DNA of 64,000 nucleotides from HGM11501 sp045123995 (GTDB lineage Bacteria > Bacillota > Clostridia > CAKSNL01 > HGM11501): contig JBGVKY010000001.1 in assembly GCA_045123995.1 (NCBI GenBank), positions 38,688 through 102,687 on the forward strand, given 5' to 3'. The notes under the pieces were generated by a model, which was given only the letters and a program-made list of their open reading frames with translations, was not told the origin of the DNA and did not search any database. Below are positions 34,817-43,694 of this stretch, one piece after another. The translations under genes and the position numbers were made by a program. How positions within the stretch are numbered: position 1 is the stretch's first letter; each line of letters opens with the position of its first letter.

Positions 34817-37474
34817 TTAAAAGCTGAGTGCCTTTACGATAGAAGCATTTATGCCCTTACCGAATGCAGCCTTATTGTCCTGTGTATAAGTTTCAATGCC
34901 GAATACTTCCTTTAATGTTGTAACGGCTATGTAGATTGTGCCGTCAATAAATGTAACGGGATTTGTGATAGTCATATCTCTGCCGTTTTTCTTTATTGCA
35001 TTAGCACCCAAATTACAATAGAAGAAGTCTTTTCCTGTATCTAACTTATAGACTCCTCTTTCGTAATCATAGGTTGTTCTGTAATTCAAAGATTCCTCAA
35101 GAATGTATGAGGGGATATACATAACACCGTTTATCATTTTTGCAGTTACTCTTGTATCAGGCTCGTAGATGTGCATCTTCTTGCCGTTTACATAAACCTT
35201 ATTAGAACCGTCCTGTACAACGGTTATACCCTTAAGGGCAGCTCTCTGTGCTTCAGAAAGATAGGTTTCAGCAATCTGGGTATATACATAGTTAAATCTT
35301 CCCATAGGAGCCGAGTTACCGTCAATGTAGAAGTTCATTATATCGCCTTCTGCATTGTCAACCCACTTAAATTCAAAATTAAGTGTTCCTGTAAGACCAA
35401 GTGTAGCTCTAGGGATTTTAACTATTAAGGTCTTGCCGGAAAGGCTGTATTCAACTGTTCCTATCTTTACTGCAGTTCCTGTTGCAAGAGATGAAATGTC
35501 GCCTGCAGCGGGGCAGTTTACTACAAAGTCGTAGCCTTCCCAGCCTGTTGCATGGTTTCTGTCAGCATCAATATAGAGCTTCATCCACTTGCTTCCTTCG
35601 GGAGCTGTGATATTTTCATTTGTTTCTGCATAGAAGTAAAGGTTAGCTGCATCTCTTGAAACTTTAGAGATTATAACGTTGTTTCTTGCGGTGTAGTTTT
35701 CATAATGACGGTCACCAAAACCTGCATGGTCTCTGTTGTATACGCCCTTATCGTTATAAAATACGGGAGTTACATCGCTGAAAGACGCGGGATTTTTAAT
35801 GTCAATAGTCTTTTCAGCACCTGCAACGGGAGTGGGTTCTACACCCTTGAATTTTCTTATAGCGTCAACCAAGAGACAATAGTAAATGTCCTTAAGTGCG
35901 CCCTTTGTAGGTTCAGCATCACGGCTTGATTCAGTATCATATACGTCGGGGCTTGCATTAAGCACGCCTGCCCAGTTATCAACACGTCCTGCTTTCCATT
36001 CGTTCCAGCCTGTGATAAACATCAACTCAGGATCCATTTCGAGAACATAGTTAAGCTGTTCTGTGAAGAAATAGCCCTTTTTGCTTGCTCCTGCGGAGTT
36101 ATCGTCACCAAAAGCGTTGGTATAGCTTCTTCCCATTGAGTAGTTGTCGTTCATTGCAGTAATTTCGTCATCCACATAGGAATGGTTTACTGCAACACCA
36201 ACTGTCATTTCTTCGAATGTTCCGTCTTCATTCTTAACAAACTGCTTCTGAGGATAGGTCTGAAGCCATGCCCACTGTCCCGTTATAACCTCGCCAACCT
36301 TATGTGAAGGCTGGGGGCCGCGGAAAGTAAAGAAGTTTTTGATTTCTTCCATTAAAGCGGCATCATCAGGATCGTCTGCTCTGCCTACAAGGGTAGTTGT
36401 ATACGCCATAATTAACGGCTTGCCTTCCCAGTAGAACCAGAGGTCAGAATTTTTACCATCCTTATAATAGTTCATATAAGTTCTGGTAATGTTGTTTTTA
36501 CCAGTTGACGCACTGGGATTGAAGTTTGACATAAATGCAATTTTAGGAACATTGAGTCCGTCTTCTCTTGCATCGTGGAAAGCATTCGTCATAGCATCAA
36601 CAGTTCTTCTGAAAGTAAACTGGTTATTTGTGCAGTCGAAGAAAAGCACGTCAACACCTGCATTTGCAAACATCTGAGCATGCTTACGAAGCACCCAGTA
36701 GTCAGCGCCTGCATAGAAACCGAATAAAGGTTCATCCCAGTACCAAGTTGTATTTTGGGGCCAAGCAGGATTATCGTAGTCGTACTTAAGTTCAGGATGT
36801 GCTGCTGCAAAGTTGGTCATGCTCATAGCATCTGAAGTTTCCCAGTTTGAATGCCATGTCCAGTAGAAAAGAGCAACGCTCTTTCCTTCTCTTTTAGGGC
36901 CTGCCTCTTCAAATGAAGCGACTTTTCTTCCCAGATCGTCGGTAAGAGCCCATGTTGTATAATGGGTATCAACGATTTTTTCTTCGGGAACAGGCACATA
37001 CTTGGGAGCTGAATATTTATCGGGGCTAAGCTTAATGCCCTGAATGTAGCATGTGTCAGCTGCATAACCCATGGTACTTACAAAGTAGAGCTTATGAATA
37101 CCCTGTGTAGGGGTAATTGCTCCCTTGAATACCAAGGATTCCTCGGGTGCATGCTTATTAAAATCAACATAGCCCAAAAGCTTACCTTTTGGAGAACCCA
37201 GTCTCACCTGAATTACGTCACCGTCATTATAATTACGATGGCTTACCATTGCTGTGATTTCAACAGAATTCATTCCTGTTAAATCAACATTGTCAAAACC
37301 TATGTAGGAGTACATATTGCCAAGATAATAAGCTTTTCTTGCCTCATTATAAGCTGCTGCTCCTACATCTGCCACATTCTGTATGTCCAGCACTACATTT
37401 GCAGATGCGGGCATAATGCAGAAAAGTGACACGACCATTATCATGGTCAAAATTGTTGCCAGAAGTTTTCTCAT
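34817..37474 (-). CDS. Secreted GH99/GH71-like glycosidase candidate with CBM6, CBM9/DOMON-like and CAO-N-like modules
   Basis: The 885 aa protein has a signal peptide (1-25), then a CBM6-like domain (about 26-152, with VIQVRLGSPKGKLLGYVDF), then a TIM-barrel-like region (about 195-545) with ALFYWTWHSNW, FANAGVDVLFFDCTN and MFITGWNEWKAG, the pattern of GH99/GH71-like and WbsX-related proteins. A beta-rich segment with KLYIDADRNHATGWEGYDF (about 560-725) resembles CBM9/DOMON sugar-binding modules. The C-terminus is a copper-amine-oxidase-N-like domain (VMYIPSYILEESLNY). It sits in one operon with three GH43 genes, so a plant-glycan substrate is likely. Catalytic residues and specificity are not assigned. 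Confidence 0.78.
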   Translation of the reverse strand: MRKLLATILTMIMVVSLFCIMPASANVVLDIQNVADVGAAAYNEARKAYYLGNMYSYIGFDNVDLTGMNSVEITAMVSHRNYNDGDVIQVRLGSPKGKLLGYVDFNKHAPEESLVFKGAITPTQGIHKLYFVSTMGYAADTCYIQGIKLSPDKYSAPKYVPVPEEKIVDTHYTTWALTDDLGRKVASFEEAGPKREGKSVALFYWTWHSNWETSDAMSMTNFAAAHPELKYDYDNPAWPQNTTWYWDEPLFGFYAGADYWVLRKHAQMFANAGVDVLFFDCTNNQFTFRRTVDAMTNAFHDAREDGLNVPKIAFMSNFNPSASTGKNNITRTYMNYYKDGKNSDLWFYWEGKPLIMAYTTTLVGRADDPDDAALMEEIKNFFTFRGPQPSHKVGEVITGQWAWLQTYPQKQFVKNEDGTFEEMTVGVAVNHSYVDDEITAMNDNYSMGRSYTNAFGDDNSAGASKKGYFFTEQLNYVLEMDPELMFITGWNEWKAGRVDNWAGVLNASPDVYDTESSRDAEPTKGALKDIYYCLLVDAIRKFKGVEPTPVAGAEKTIDIKNPASFSDVTPVFYNDKGVYNRDHAGFGDRHYENYTARNNVIISKVSRDAANLYFYAETNENITAPEGSKWMKLYIDADRNHATGWEGYDFVVNCPAAGDISSLATGTAVKIGTVEYSLSGKTLIVKIPRATLGLTGTLNFEFKWVDNAEGDIMNFYIDGNSAPMGRFNYVYTQIAETYLSEAQRAALKGITVVQDGSNKVYVNGKKMHIYEPDTRVTAKMINGVMYIPSYILEESLNYRTTYDYERGVYKLDTGKDFFYCNLGANAIKKNGRDMTITNPVTFIDGTIYIAVTTLKEVFGIETYTQDNKAAFGKGINASIVKALSF

Positions 37475-37494
37475 ATTTTTTTCCTTTCTTTCTC

Positions 37495-38988
37495 TTAATT
37501 TTCCATATCTCTTACACCAAAAACGGTGAAATCCCTGACACCGATTTTGATATTAGCTGGCTTGTCTTTAATTGTGAGCCTTACCTTTAAGCAGGTCTTA
37601 GGCTCGAAGGTTCTGTAGTCAATATTAAAATCTCTGTCGTCATCTAAATTGTCGCAAAGAGGAAACCACTCTCCCTCTTTAAAGCTTCCTTCCAATGTAA
37701 ACTTAACAACTCCGGGAACTCTGCCCTCGGACTCGCAGATGCCTATTTCCTGCCAGAAAAGTCTTACCGCTCCCACATAATAGGGAACTTTAAGATTAAC
37801 TATAATATTGGGGTTTTCGTCATCTTCTTTAGGCTCCCACCAGGTTATGGTGCTTCCGTCGCAAGCGTAAATAGCCTCTCTTCCGTATACAAAAGAGGAA
37901 ACTTGCGGACGGTACTGAATATTCAATGGCAGATAGCCAGGTGAGTTACATTCTACGGGGTTTTCCATAACACCCGGAGCGTACTGAGGAGTATCTGTTA
38001 CTCCGTGGGGACAATAAAGCTCTCCGTTTTCGTCTATTGCAACAAGGTCCATGCCTATTCTTCTTTCATTTGGATGAGAGAAGTTTGTAGCAATAGTGTA
38101 AAATGCCCAGAGTGTATTATTAGGCCCCTTCTCCACACAGCCATGACCTGCTCCGTTTACGATTCCGTACTTATTGGCTGTTAAAGGATTCTTTTTCTGA
38201 AGCTTGAAGCCTGAAAGAGGACCTTCGTCAGAATAGTAAACCGCCATAACATAGCTTCCCTCCTGTGTTCCGGGAGTTGCATATATATTGTAGTAACGGC
38301 TTCCCACCTTAAGGGCATGAACACCCTCAATCCAGCCGAAACGTGTGTCCTGATTGTTATAACCAAATCTTTCCCAGGGGTTATTCTCAGGATCCATTTT
38401 ATAAAGGGTAATGGGCCCTCTTATAATCTTTGTAGGGTCTTCTCTGTCCAGCTCATAGCCTGTGGTTCCGCCCATATGCATACCCTCTCCGCCATAGGAC
38501 TGGTCGAAAAGATGAGCATACATATAAATTCTCCCGTCGTCGTCTGTGAAAAGTGCAGGGTCGCACTCCAAAAATTCTCTTCCGTCGGGCATTTTGAACT
38601 TTCCTAAAAGCTTAAAGGGTCCTAAAGGAGAGTCTCCCACATATAAAGGACACATCCAGGATGTCAGAAGGAACTTATCCCCCCACTTTGTAATGGTGGG
38701 AGAATATTTTGTGAAGTAGGGGTCCATTTTGTGATTTTTCCATGTTTTAAAATCTTCAGTGTACCATACTCCGCCGTATGAGGGGTATAAATACCAAATA
38801 CCGTCATGATATAATACCGTCGGGTCAGAAATAGAACGATAGGTGGGGTCTGGACCCAAGGTTCTATCTATTTCGTTATACATTGCGGGCATTCTGATCA
38901 TTCTGTTGTCATCACCAATGGAAATGTTAGGAAGTGCCATGGGGTTACAATAGGTGTCTTTCGCAGGTTTTACAATCTGTTTTGTCAT
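37495..38988 (-). CDS. GH43-family glycosidase, paralogue A
   Basis: Five-bladed propeller glycosidase of GH43 type, 497 aa. Candidate catalytic residues are Asp55 in SISDPT, Asp143 in ECDPALFTDDDG and Glu221 in WIEGVHALK. The C-terminal ~130 residues form a discoidin-like beta-sandwich (YACDGSTITWWEP to FGVRDME). No signal peptide, so it works in the cytoplasm on imported oligosaccharides. It is the third of three tandem paralogues; its N-terminal block NRMIRMPAMYNEIDRTLGPDPT is shared by all. GH43 members are mostly arabinofuranosidases, xylosidases or galactosidases; which one applies here is not visible. Confidence 0.87.
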   Translation of the reverse strand: MTKQIVKPAKDTYCNPMALPNISIGDDNRMIRMPAMYNEIDRTLGPDPTYRSISDPTVLYHDGIWYLYPSYGGVWYTEDFKTWKNHKMDPYFTKYSPTITKWGDKFLLTSWMCPLYVGDSPLGPFKLLGKFKMPDGREFLECDPALFTDDDGRIYMYAHLFDQSYGGEGMHMGGTTGYELDREDPTKIIRGPITLYKMDPENNPWERFGYNNQDTRFGWIEGVHALKVGSRYYNIYATPGTQEGSYVMAVYYSDEGPLSGFKLQKKNPLTANKYGIVNGAGHGCVEKGPNNTLWAFYTIATNFSHPNERRIGMDLVAIDENGELYCPHGVTDTPQYAPGVMENPVECNSPGYLPLNIQYRPQVSSFVYGREAIYACDGSTITWWEPKEDDENPNIIVNLKVPYYVGAVRLFWQEIGICESEGRVPGVVKFTLEGSFKEGEWFPLCDNLDDDRDFNIDYRTFEPKTCLKVRLTIKDKPANIKIGVRDFTVFGVRDMEN

Positions 38989-39012
38989 ATCAATCTCTCC
39001 TTAAAAAATCTT

Positions 39013-40503
39013 TTATTTTTCCATATCTCTTACGCCGAATACGGTAAAGTCACGAAGACCGATATTAAGTCCCTTAGGCTTTTTGGTTATGGTAAGTCTT
39101 ACCTTATCGCAGCTTACGGGCTCAAATGTTCTGTAATCAATATTGTAGTCAATGTCGCCGTCTTTATTGTCTATAAGGGTAAACCACTGTCCGTTTAAGT
39201 GTCCCTCTAAAATATAGCCGATGGGAGCAGGTAATCTGCCTTCCGCTTCGTTAAGTCCGATTTCCTGCCAGAAAAGTCTTACTGCTCCAACGTAGAAGGG
39301 AACCTGAATTGAGCTTGTAATTACGGGAGTTTCATCTGTTTCTTCCGGTTCCCACCAGGTGAGTGCGGAGTTATCAGATGCGTAAAGAGGTTCTCTTCCC
39401 GGTTTTGCGCTTGTAGCGGTGGGTCTTAAGAAGTATGTAAGGGGCAAATAGCCGGGTGAGTTACATTCAATGGGGTTTTCTGCATATCCCGGAGCGTACT
39501 GAGGAGTATCTGTTACGCCGTGGGGGCAGTACATTTCGCCGTTTTCATCAATAGCAACAAGGTCCATACCTATTCGTCTTTCGAATACAAAGGTGGGGTT
39601 TGCCGCCATAGTGTAAAACGCCCAGAGTGTATCATTGGGACCCTTTTCCACGCAGCCGTGGCCTGCGCCTGCGCAGATGCCGTAACGGTGTTCTGTAAGG
39701 GGATTTCTCTTCTGAAGTTTGAATCCGTCAAGAGGACCTTCGTCAGAATAGTATACTGCCATTACATAGCTTCCGTAGTTTGTTCCGGGAGAAGAATATA
39801 TGCTGTAATGACGCTTGCCAACCTTTATGTGGTGAACACCCTCTACCCAACCGAAGCGGGGATCCTGATTGTGAAATCCGCGTCTTTCCCATACGTTGGT
39901 TTCAGGATGCATTCTGTAAAGCTCAACGGGGCCTCTTACAACCTGAGTAGGATCATCTCTGTCAAGCTCGTAGCCGATTGTCTTTGCAATATGTATTCCT
40001 GCTCCCTCGCATTTTTCCTGTCCGTAAGCGTATAAATAAATTCTTCCGTCGTCATCTGTGAAAATAGCAGGGTCGCAGGGAACAAATTCTGTTCCGTTTA
40101 TATTTTTAAATTTGCCCAGTAACTTAAAGGGACCCAAGGGAGAATCACCTACATAAAGGGGGTTGTTCCAAGATGTAAAGAGGAACTTATCGCCCCATTT
40201 GGTTATGCAGGGAGAATATTTTGTAAAATAGGGATCCATCTTGTGGTGGTTCCACTTCTTAAAGTCAGTTGTATACCATACTCCTCCATAGCTGGGGTAT
40301 AAGTACCATACACCTTCGTGATAAAATACCGTGGGGTCGGAAATTGAACGGTGTGTGGGTTCAGGACCCAAGGTCCTGTCAATTTCGTTATACATAGCAG
40401 GCATCTTAATCATTCTGTTGTCATCGCCGAAGTTTAAGTTAGGAATGTTAAGCGGATTACAATAAGTATTTTCCGCTGTGGGAATTTTTATATTCTCACT
40501 CAT
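39013..40503 (-). CDS. GH43-family glycosidase, paralogue B
   Basis: The 496 aa second copy of the tandem GH43 set. The same catalytic blocks are present (SISDPTVFYHEG, PCDPAIFTDDDG, WVEGVHHIKVG) and the same C-terminal discoidin-like module. The ATG used begins MSENIKIP behind GAAAGGGTG; a TTG six codons upstream overlaps that site. It has no signal peptide. Compared with copy C it shares the ENTYCNPL.IPNLNFG start, so B and C look more alike than either does to A. Changes near the active-site loops (for example NNPLYVGDS versus MCPLYVGDS and CCPLYVGDT) may tune specificity. Confidence 0.87.
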   Translation of the reverse strand: MSENIKIPTAENTYCNPLNIPNLNFGDDNRMIKMPAMYNEIDRTLGPEPTHRSISDPTVFYHEGVWYLYPSYGGVWYTTDFKKWNHHKMDPYFTKYSPCITKWGDKFLFTSWNNPLYVGDSPLGPFKLLGKFKNINGTEFVPCDPAIFTDDDGRIYLYAYGQEKCEGAGIHIAKTIGYELDRDDPTQVVRGPVELYRMHPETNVWERRGFHNQDPRFGWVEGVHHIKVGKRHYSIYSSPGTNYGSYVMAVYYSDEGPLDGFKLQKRNPLTEHRYGICAGAGHGCVEKGPNDTLWAFYTMAANPTFVFERRIGMDLVAIDENGEMYCPHGVTDTPQYAPGYAENPIECNSPGYLPLTYFLRPTATSAKPGREPLYASDNSALTWWEPEETDETPVITSSIQVPFYVGAVRLFWQEIGLNEAEGRLPAPIGYILEGHLNGQWFTLIDNKDGDIDYNIDYRTFEPVSCDKVRLTITKKPKGLNIGLRDFTVFGVRDMEK

Positions 40504-40529
40504 CTTAATACACCCTTTCAAAACTTAAT

Positions 40530-42020
40530 TTATCTTTCCATATCTCTTATGCCAAAGACAGTAAATTCTCTTATTCCAATAATAATGTCCTTGGGCTTTT
40601 TTGTGATTGTAAGCTTAACCTGGTCGCAGCTTTTAGGCTCGAAGGTCTTATAGTCAATGTTATAATCGGTTTCCTCATTGGTGTTATCCAACAAAGTAAA
40701 CCATTCGCCTTTCCAGTGTCCCTCAAGTTTATAGCCTACGGGACCGGGAAGTCTTCCCTCAGATTCTGAAAGTCCTCTCTCGCTCCAGAACACTCTGGAA
40801 GCGGAAACATAATAAGGAACCTTGAGTTTAGTTATGATGCTGGGAGCCTCATCGTCATCTAAAGGTTCCCAACGGGAAAGGTTATTTCCGTCGCAGGCAT
40901 AAAGGCTTTCCATTCCAAGCTTTTCACTTGATGCGAAAACTCTTTCGCAGACATTTAAGGGGTAAAGACCGGGTGAGTTGCACTGGGTGGGGTTTTCTGC
41001 ATATCCCGGAGCGTACTGAGGAGTATCTGTTACTCCGTGAGGACAGTACATTTCGCCGTTTTCATCAATGGCAACAAGGTCCATTCCTATTCTTCTCTCA
41101 AACTGATGGGAAAGTCCTGTTGAAATGGTATAAAATGCCCAGAGTGTATCATTGGGACCCTTTTCCACACAACCATGACCTGCACCTGATACAATTCCGT
41201 ACTTACTTACCGTAAGAGGATTTCTCTTCTGGCACACGTATCCGTCAAGGGGACCTTCGTCAGAATAGTAAACTGCCATAACATAATTTCCGTTAGCTGT
41301 GTCGGGAGTTGCATATATATTATAGTAACGCTTGCCCACCTTTATCTGGTGAGTTCCCTCTATCCAGCCAAAGCGAAGGTCCTGACCGTCAAAGCCGTTT
41401 CTCTCCCAGGGATGGTTTTCGGGGTCCATTCTGTATAATTCAACAGGGCCTCTTATAACCTTTGTGGGGTCATTTCTGTCAAGTTCATAGCCTATTGTTT
41501 TGGGAATATGTATTCCTGAGCCCTCGCAATCCTCTTTTCCGTAGGCATACATATAAATTCTACCATCATCATCTGTGAAAATCGCAGGGTCGCAGGGAAC
41601 GAATTCTGAACCGTCGATATTTTTAAATTTACCCATTAAAGTAAAGGGACCTAAAGGTGTATCTCCAACATAAAGAGGACAGCACCAGGAGGTGAAAAGG
41701 AACTTATCTCCCCATTTGGTTATACAGGGAGAATATTTTGTAAAGTTAGGACTTAATTTGTGATATTCCCAGGTCTTAAAGTCTTCTGTTGTCCAGGCAG
41801 AGCCGTAGCTGGGATAAAGATACCATTTATTATCGTAATAATAAACTGTGGGGTCGGATATTGAACGGTGAGTCGGGTCGGGACCTAAGGTCCTGTCAAT
41901 CTCATCGTACATTGCCGGCATACGAATCATTCTGTTGTCCTCACCGAAGTTTAAATTAGGTATCGGAAGCGGGTTACAATATGTGTTTTCTGCGTTTTTT
42001 ATACATGTCTTTTTATCCAT
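40530..42020 (-). CDS. GH43-family glycosidase, paralogue C
   Basis: The 496 aa first gene of the GH43 operon. Catalytic blocks SISDPTVYYYDN, PCDPAIFTDDDG and WIEGTHQIKVG are intact, followed by the discoidin-like C-terminus. The ATG used (MDKKTCIKN) has AGAAAGG at suitable spacing; an earlier in-frame start lacks support. It has its own promoter 40 bp upstream, with a 13-bp palindrome in the leader. Cytoplasmic, no signal peptide. As with its copies, the exact sugar is not readable from sequence. Confidence 0.87.
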   Translation of the reverse strand: MDKKTCIKNAENTYCNPLPIPNLNFGEDNRMIRMPAMYDEIDRTLGPDPTHRSISDPTVYYYDNKWYLYPSYGSAWTTEDFKTWEYHKLSPNFTKYSPCITKWGDKFLFTSWCCPLYVGDTPLGPFTLMGKFKNIDGSEFVPCDPAIFTDDDGRIYMYAYGKEDCEGSGIHIPKTIGYELDRNDPTKVIRGPVELYRMDPENHPWERNGFDGQDLRFGWIEGTHQIKVGKRYYNIYATPDTANGNYVMAVYYSDEGPLDGYVCQKRNPLTVSKYGIVSGAGHGCVEKGPNDTLWAFYTISTGLSHQFERRIGMDLVAIDENGEMYCPHGVTDTPQYAPGYAENPTQCNSPGLYPLNVCERVFASSEKLGMESLYACDGNNLSRWEPLDDDEAPSIITKLKVPYYVSASRVFWSERGLSESEGRLPGPVGYKLEGHWKGEWFTLLDNTNEETDYNIDYKTFEPKSCDQVKLTITKKPKDIIIGIREFTVFGIRDMER

Positions 42021-42034
42021 ACAAACCAACCTTT

Positions 42035-42047
42035 CTGCATAATGCAG
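42035..42047. promoter_or_regulatory. 13-bp palindrome in the GH43 operon leader
   Basis: CTGCATAATGCAG lies between the predicted transcription start and the ribosome site of GH43 paralogue C. Its position fits a repressor operator, but no regulator gene is adjacent. Confidence 0.4.
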
Positions 42048-42059
42048 CTATGATATTTC

Positions 42060-42088
42060 ATTATACATAAATTTGCAAAAAAAGTCAA
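42060..42088 (-). promoter_or_regulatory. Sigma-A promoter of the GH43 operon
   Basis: Minus strand TTGACT, 17 bp, TATAAT. It serves the five-gene unit from GH43 paralogue C to the discoidin protein. Confidence 0.82.
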
Positions 42089-42156
42089 TGCAAAAAAACA
42101 ACATTTTAGATATAGAAATACGTATATATTTACTTGTACGTCTATGAAAGACAAGC

Positions 42157-42182
42157 AAAAAAGAGCCTTTCGGCTCTTTTTT
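42157..42182. terminator. Terminator after the GH10 gene
   Basis: AAGAGCC/GGCTCTT stem with loop TTTC, flanked by A and T runs. It overlaps the GH10 stop codon and separates GH10 from the GH43 operon. Confidence 0.9.
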
Positions 42183-43560
42183 ACTTCATAACTATTTTAT
42201 TTTCTTTGAGATTGTATTCTCGCTTGGTTGCAATGTCGTGGTGATAGCCTGTGTTTTCCTTATAAAAGCTCATAACTTCAGTAAGCTTTTTGCCGTCAGT
42301 TTCCACTGTAATTTCATAGTCTCCGTAGAAGCCTTCAAAGGCAACTCTTCCGTTAGCGGCGGACTTTTCACAGATTTCGGTTTTCCACTCTTCGTTGATA
42401 AGCTTATTTAATGCATCAAATGAGGGCTTTCTTGAAAGGTCGTTTCTGAGTAGACCTCCATGGAAACCGTTTTCATAGGGATCCATAGCAGTACCATCCA
42501 CCATGTTCCACCACACAATGGAGTCAACCTTTTCCTGACTGAACCAAAGCTTATACATTCTTTTTGTGAGTTCTGCCTGAATTTCTTCATCTTCCGGCTC
42601 GTTGGAATATGAAGGAATTGTGATTTCTGATATATGTATGGGAAGATTAAACTCAGAATATACCTTCATAAGCTCCATGGTGCGGAGAGGATTATATACA
42701 CAAAGGTTATCCTTAAGCCCTGCCTCTCCCTTTCTGAACACGTGGAACTGCATACCGATGCCTTCGATAGGTGCTCCCATTTCAATCCATTTTTTAAGCA
42801 TGAGATAATATCTGCTCTTATTTCCCTTGAAGTCTTCAAATCCGAAAGTTTCGTAGCAGCCCTCGTTCCAGAAAAGACGAGAATGGGGGAAGTATTTTTT
42901 CGCAACGTCGAAGCACCATTTTTCGTGGTCGTCTTCGTCAGTAATGGAGTAATTTCTGGGCCAGCCTTCGCCATAGGCATTTTTATAAACAAGATACTGC
43001 TCATTTATAACGTCCAGATCAACATAATCCTTGCCGTATCTTTCAGCAATCTTTCTGCTTCTTTCCTCCACGGCAATTTTCAATTCTCTGTTGGTTTTTG
43101 GAATCCAACCGGGCTGGAAGGAGTTATACATAAGGCAATGGCCTTTAACTCTCAAATTATTTTCTTTCGCCCATTCGTGAACCGCATCAAGGGCGGGACG
43201 TCGATATACATTTTCCGAATCCTTGGAAAATCTGGGTTCGCCCTCCTTAGGTTCAAGTCCAAGCCAATATAAAGGAGCCACGGTGTAGTTAAAAAGCTTC
43301 AAATACTCCTCTTCCCACTTTTTGTTCTTTTCTTCCTCTTTGAACTGTCCCAGCATAAAGGAAGTGCAACCAAACTTGAATTCGTGAGAAATCTGCTTTG
43401 CGGTTACCTTCGCATTTTCTACGGGATTCCCTTTTTCATCCACCACTTTTATCATGAAAAGGCCTTGTCTGTGCTCTTCAATCCCACGGTTGATTTTCTT
43501 TTCAATATGGCTTGAAAGCTTGTCAAACTCGTTTACAAAAATCCACTTTTCCTTATCCAT
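42181..43560 (-). CDS. GH10-family glycosidase (xylanase-like, divergent, cytoplasmic)
   Basis: The 459 aa protein has an N-terminal small beta domain (about 30-65), then a GH10 TIM barrel with acid/base Glu187 in DVINEQY and nucleophile Glu312 in HISEITI. No signal peptide, so it acts on imported oligosaccharides. Odd point: where GH10 xylanases have GHTLVWH, this one has GHCLMYN (140-146), changing the Trp-His pair of the -1 subsite; specificity may therefore differ from xylan. Its ribosome site lies inside a 21-bp hairpin. It follows the GH78 gene on the same strand. Confidence 0.85.
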   Translation of the reverse strand: MDKEKWIFVNEFDKLSSHIEKKINRGIEEHRQGLFMIKVVDEKGNPVENAKVTAKQISHEFKFGCTSFMLGQFKEEEKNKKWEEEYLKLFNYTVAPLYWLGLEPKEGEPRFSKDSENVYRRPALDAVHEWAKENNLRVKGHCLMYNSFQPGWIPKTNRELKIAVEERSRKIAERYGKDYVDLDVINEQYLVYKNAYGEGWPRNYSITDEDDHEKWCFDVAKKYFPHSRLFWNEGCYETFGFEDFKGNKSRYYLMLKKWIEMGAPIEGIGMQFHVFRKGEAGLKDNLCVYNPLRTMELMKVYSEFNLPIHISEITIPSYSNEPEDEEIQAELTKRMYKLWFSQEKVDSIVWWNMVDGTAMDPYENGFHGGLLRNDLSRKPSFDALNKLINEEWKTEICEKSAANGRVAFEGFYGDYEITVETDGKKLTEVMSFYKENTGYHHDIATKREYNLKENKIVMK

Positions 43561-43611
43561 AAAAAATACCCCTTTCGTGTTATCATCTAAATGATAGCAC
43601 GAAAGGGGTAT
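43561..43611 (-). terminator. Hairpin with T-run overlapping the GH10 ribosome-binding site
   Basis: Arms 43566-43586 and 43591-43611 form a 21-bp stem with one mismatch and a 4-nt loop. On the minus strand the stem is followed by TTTTTT and then directly by the GH10 ATG. The 3' arm contains GAAAGGGG (43569-43576), exactly 8 bp from the ATG, so the structure can act both as terminator of GH78 transcripts and as a block on GH10 translation. Confidence 0.8.
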
Positions 43612-43694
43612 GTAGTAAACCCAAAAAACGATTATTTAAATATCTTATTTTCGCTACTTTAAGTTTTTCAAAACCGCCTTAAAGTTAAGTCCTT

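Larger units (their letters stand above)
37495..42020 (-). repeat. Tandem triplication of a GH43-discoidin gene
   Basis: Three consecutive genes of 497, 496 and 496 codons or so share order, length and most residues along their whole length, including identical stretches such as GEMYCPHGVTDTPQYAPGYAENP in two of them. This is gene duplication in place, with 24-27 bp spacers each carrying a ribosome site. Confidence 0.9.

Noticed and set aside
40928..41215. Plus-strand frame of 95 codons opposite GH43 paralogue C, and similar long antisense frames opposite GH43, GH10 and GH78 genes
   Set aside because: They mirror well-conserved minus-strand enzymes, have no ribosome sites and give low-complexity products.
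43659..43687. Short inverted repeat ACTTTAAG/CTTAAAGT after the GH78 stop
   Set aside because: A+T-rich, 8 bp, no T run; likely chance next to the much stronger hairpin at 43566-43611.
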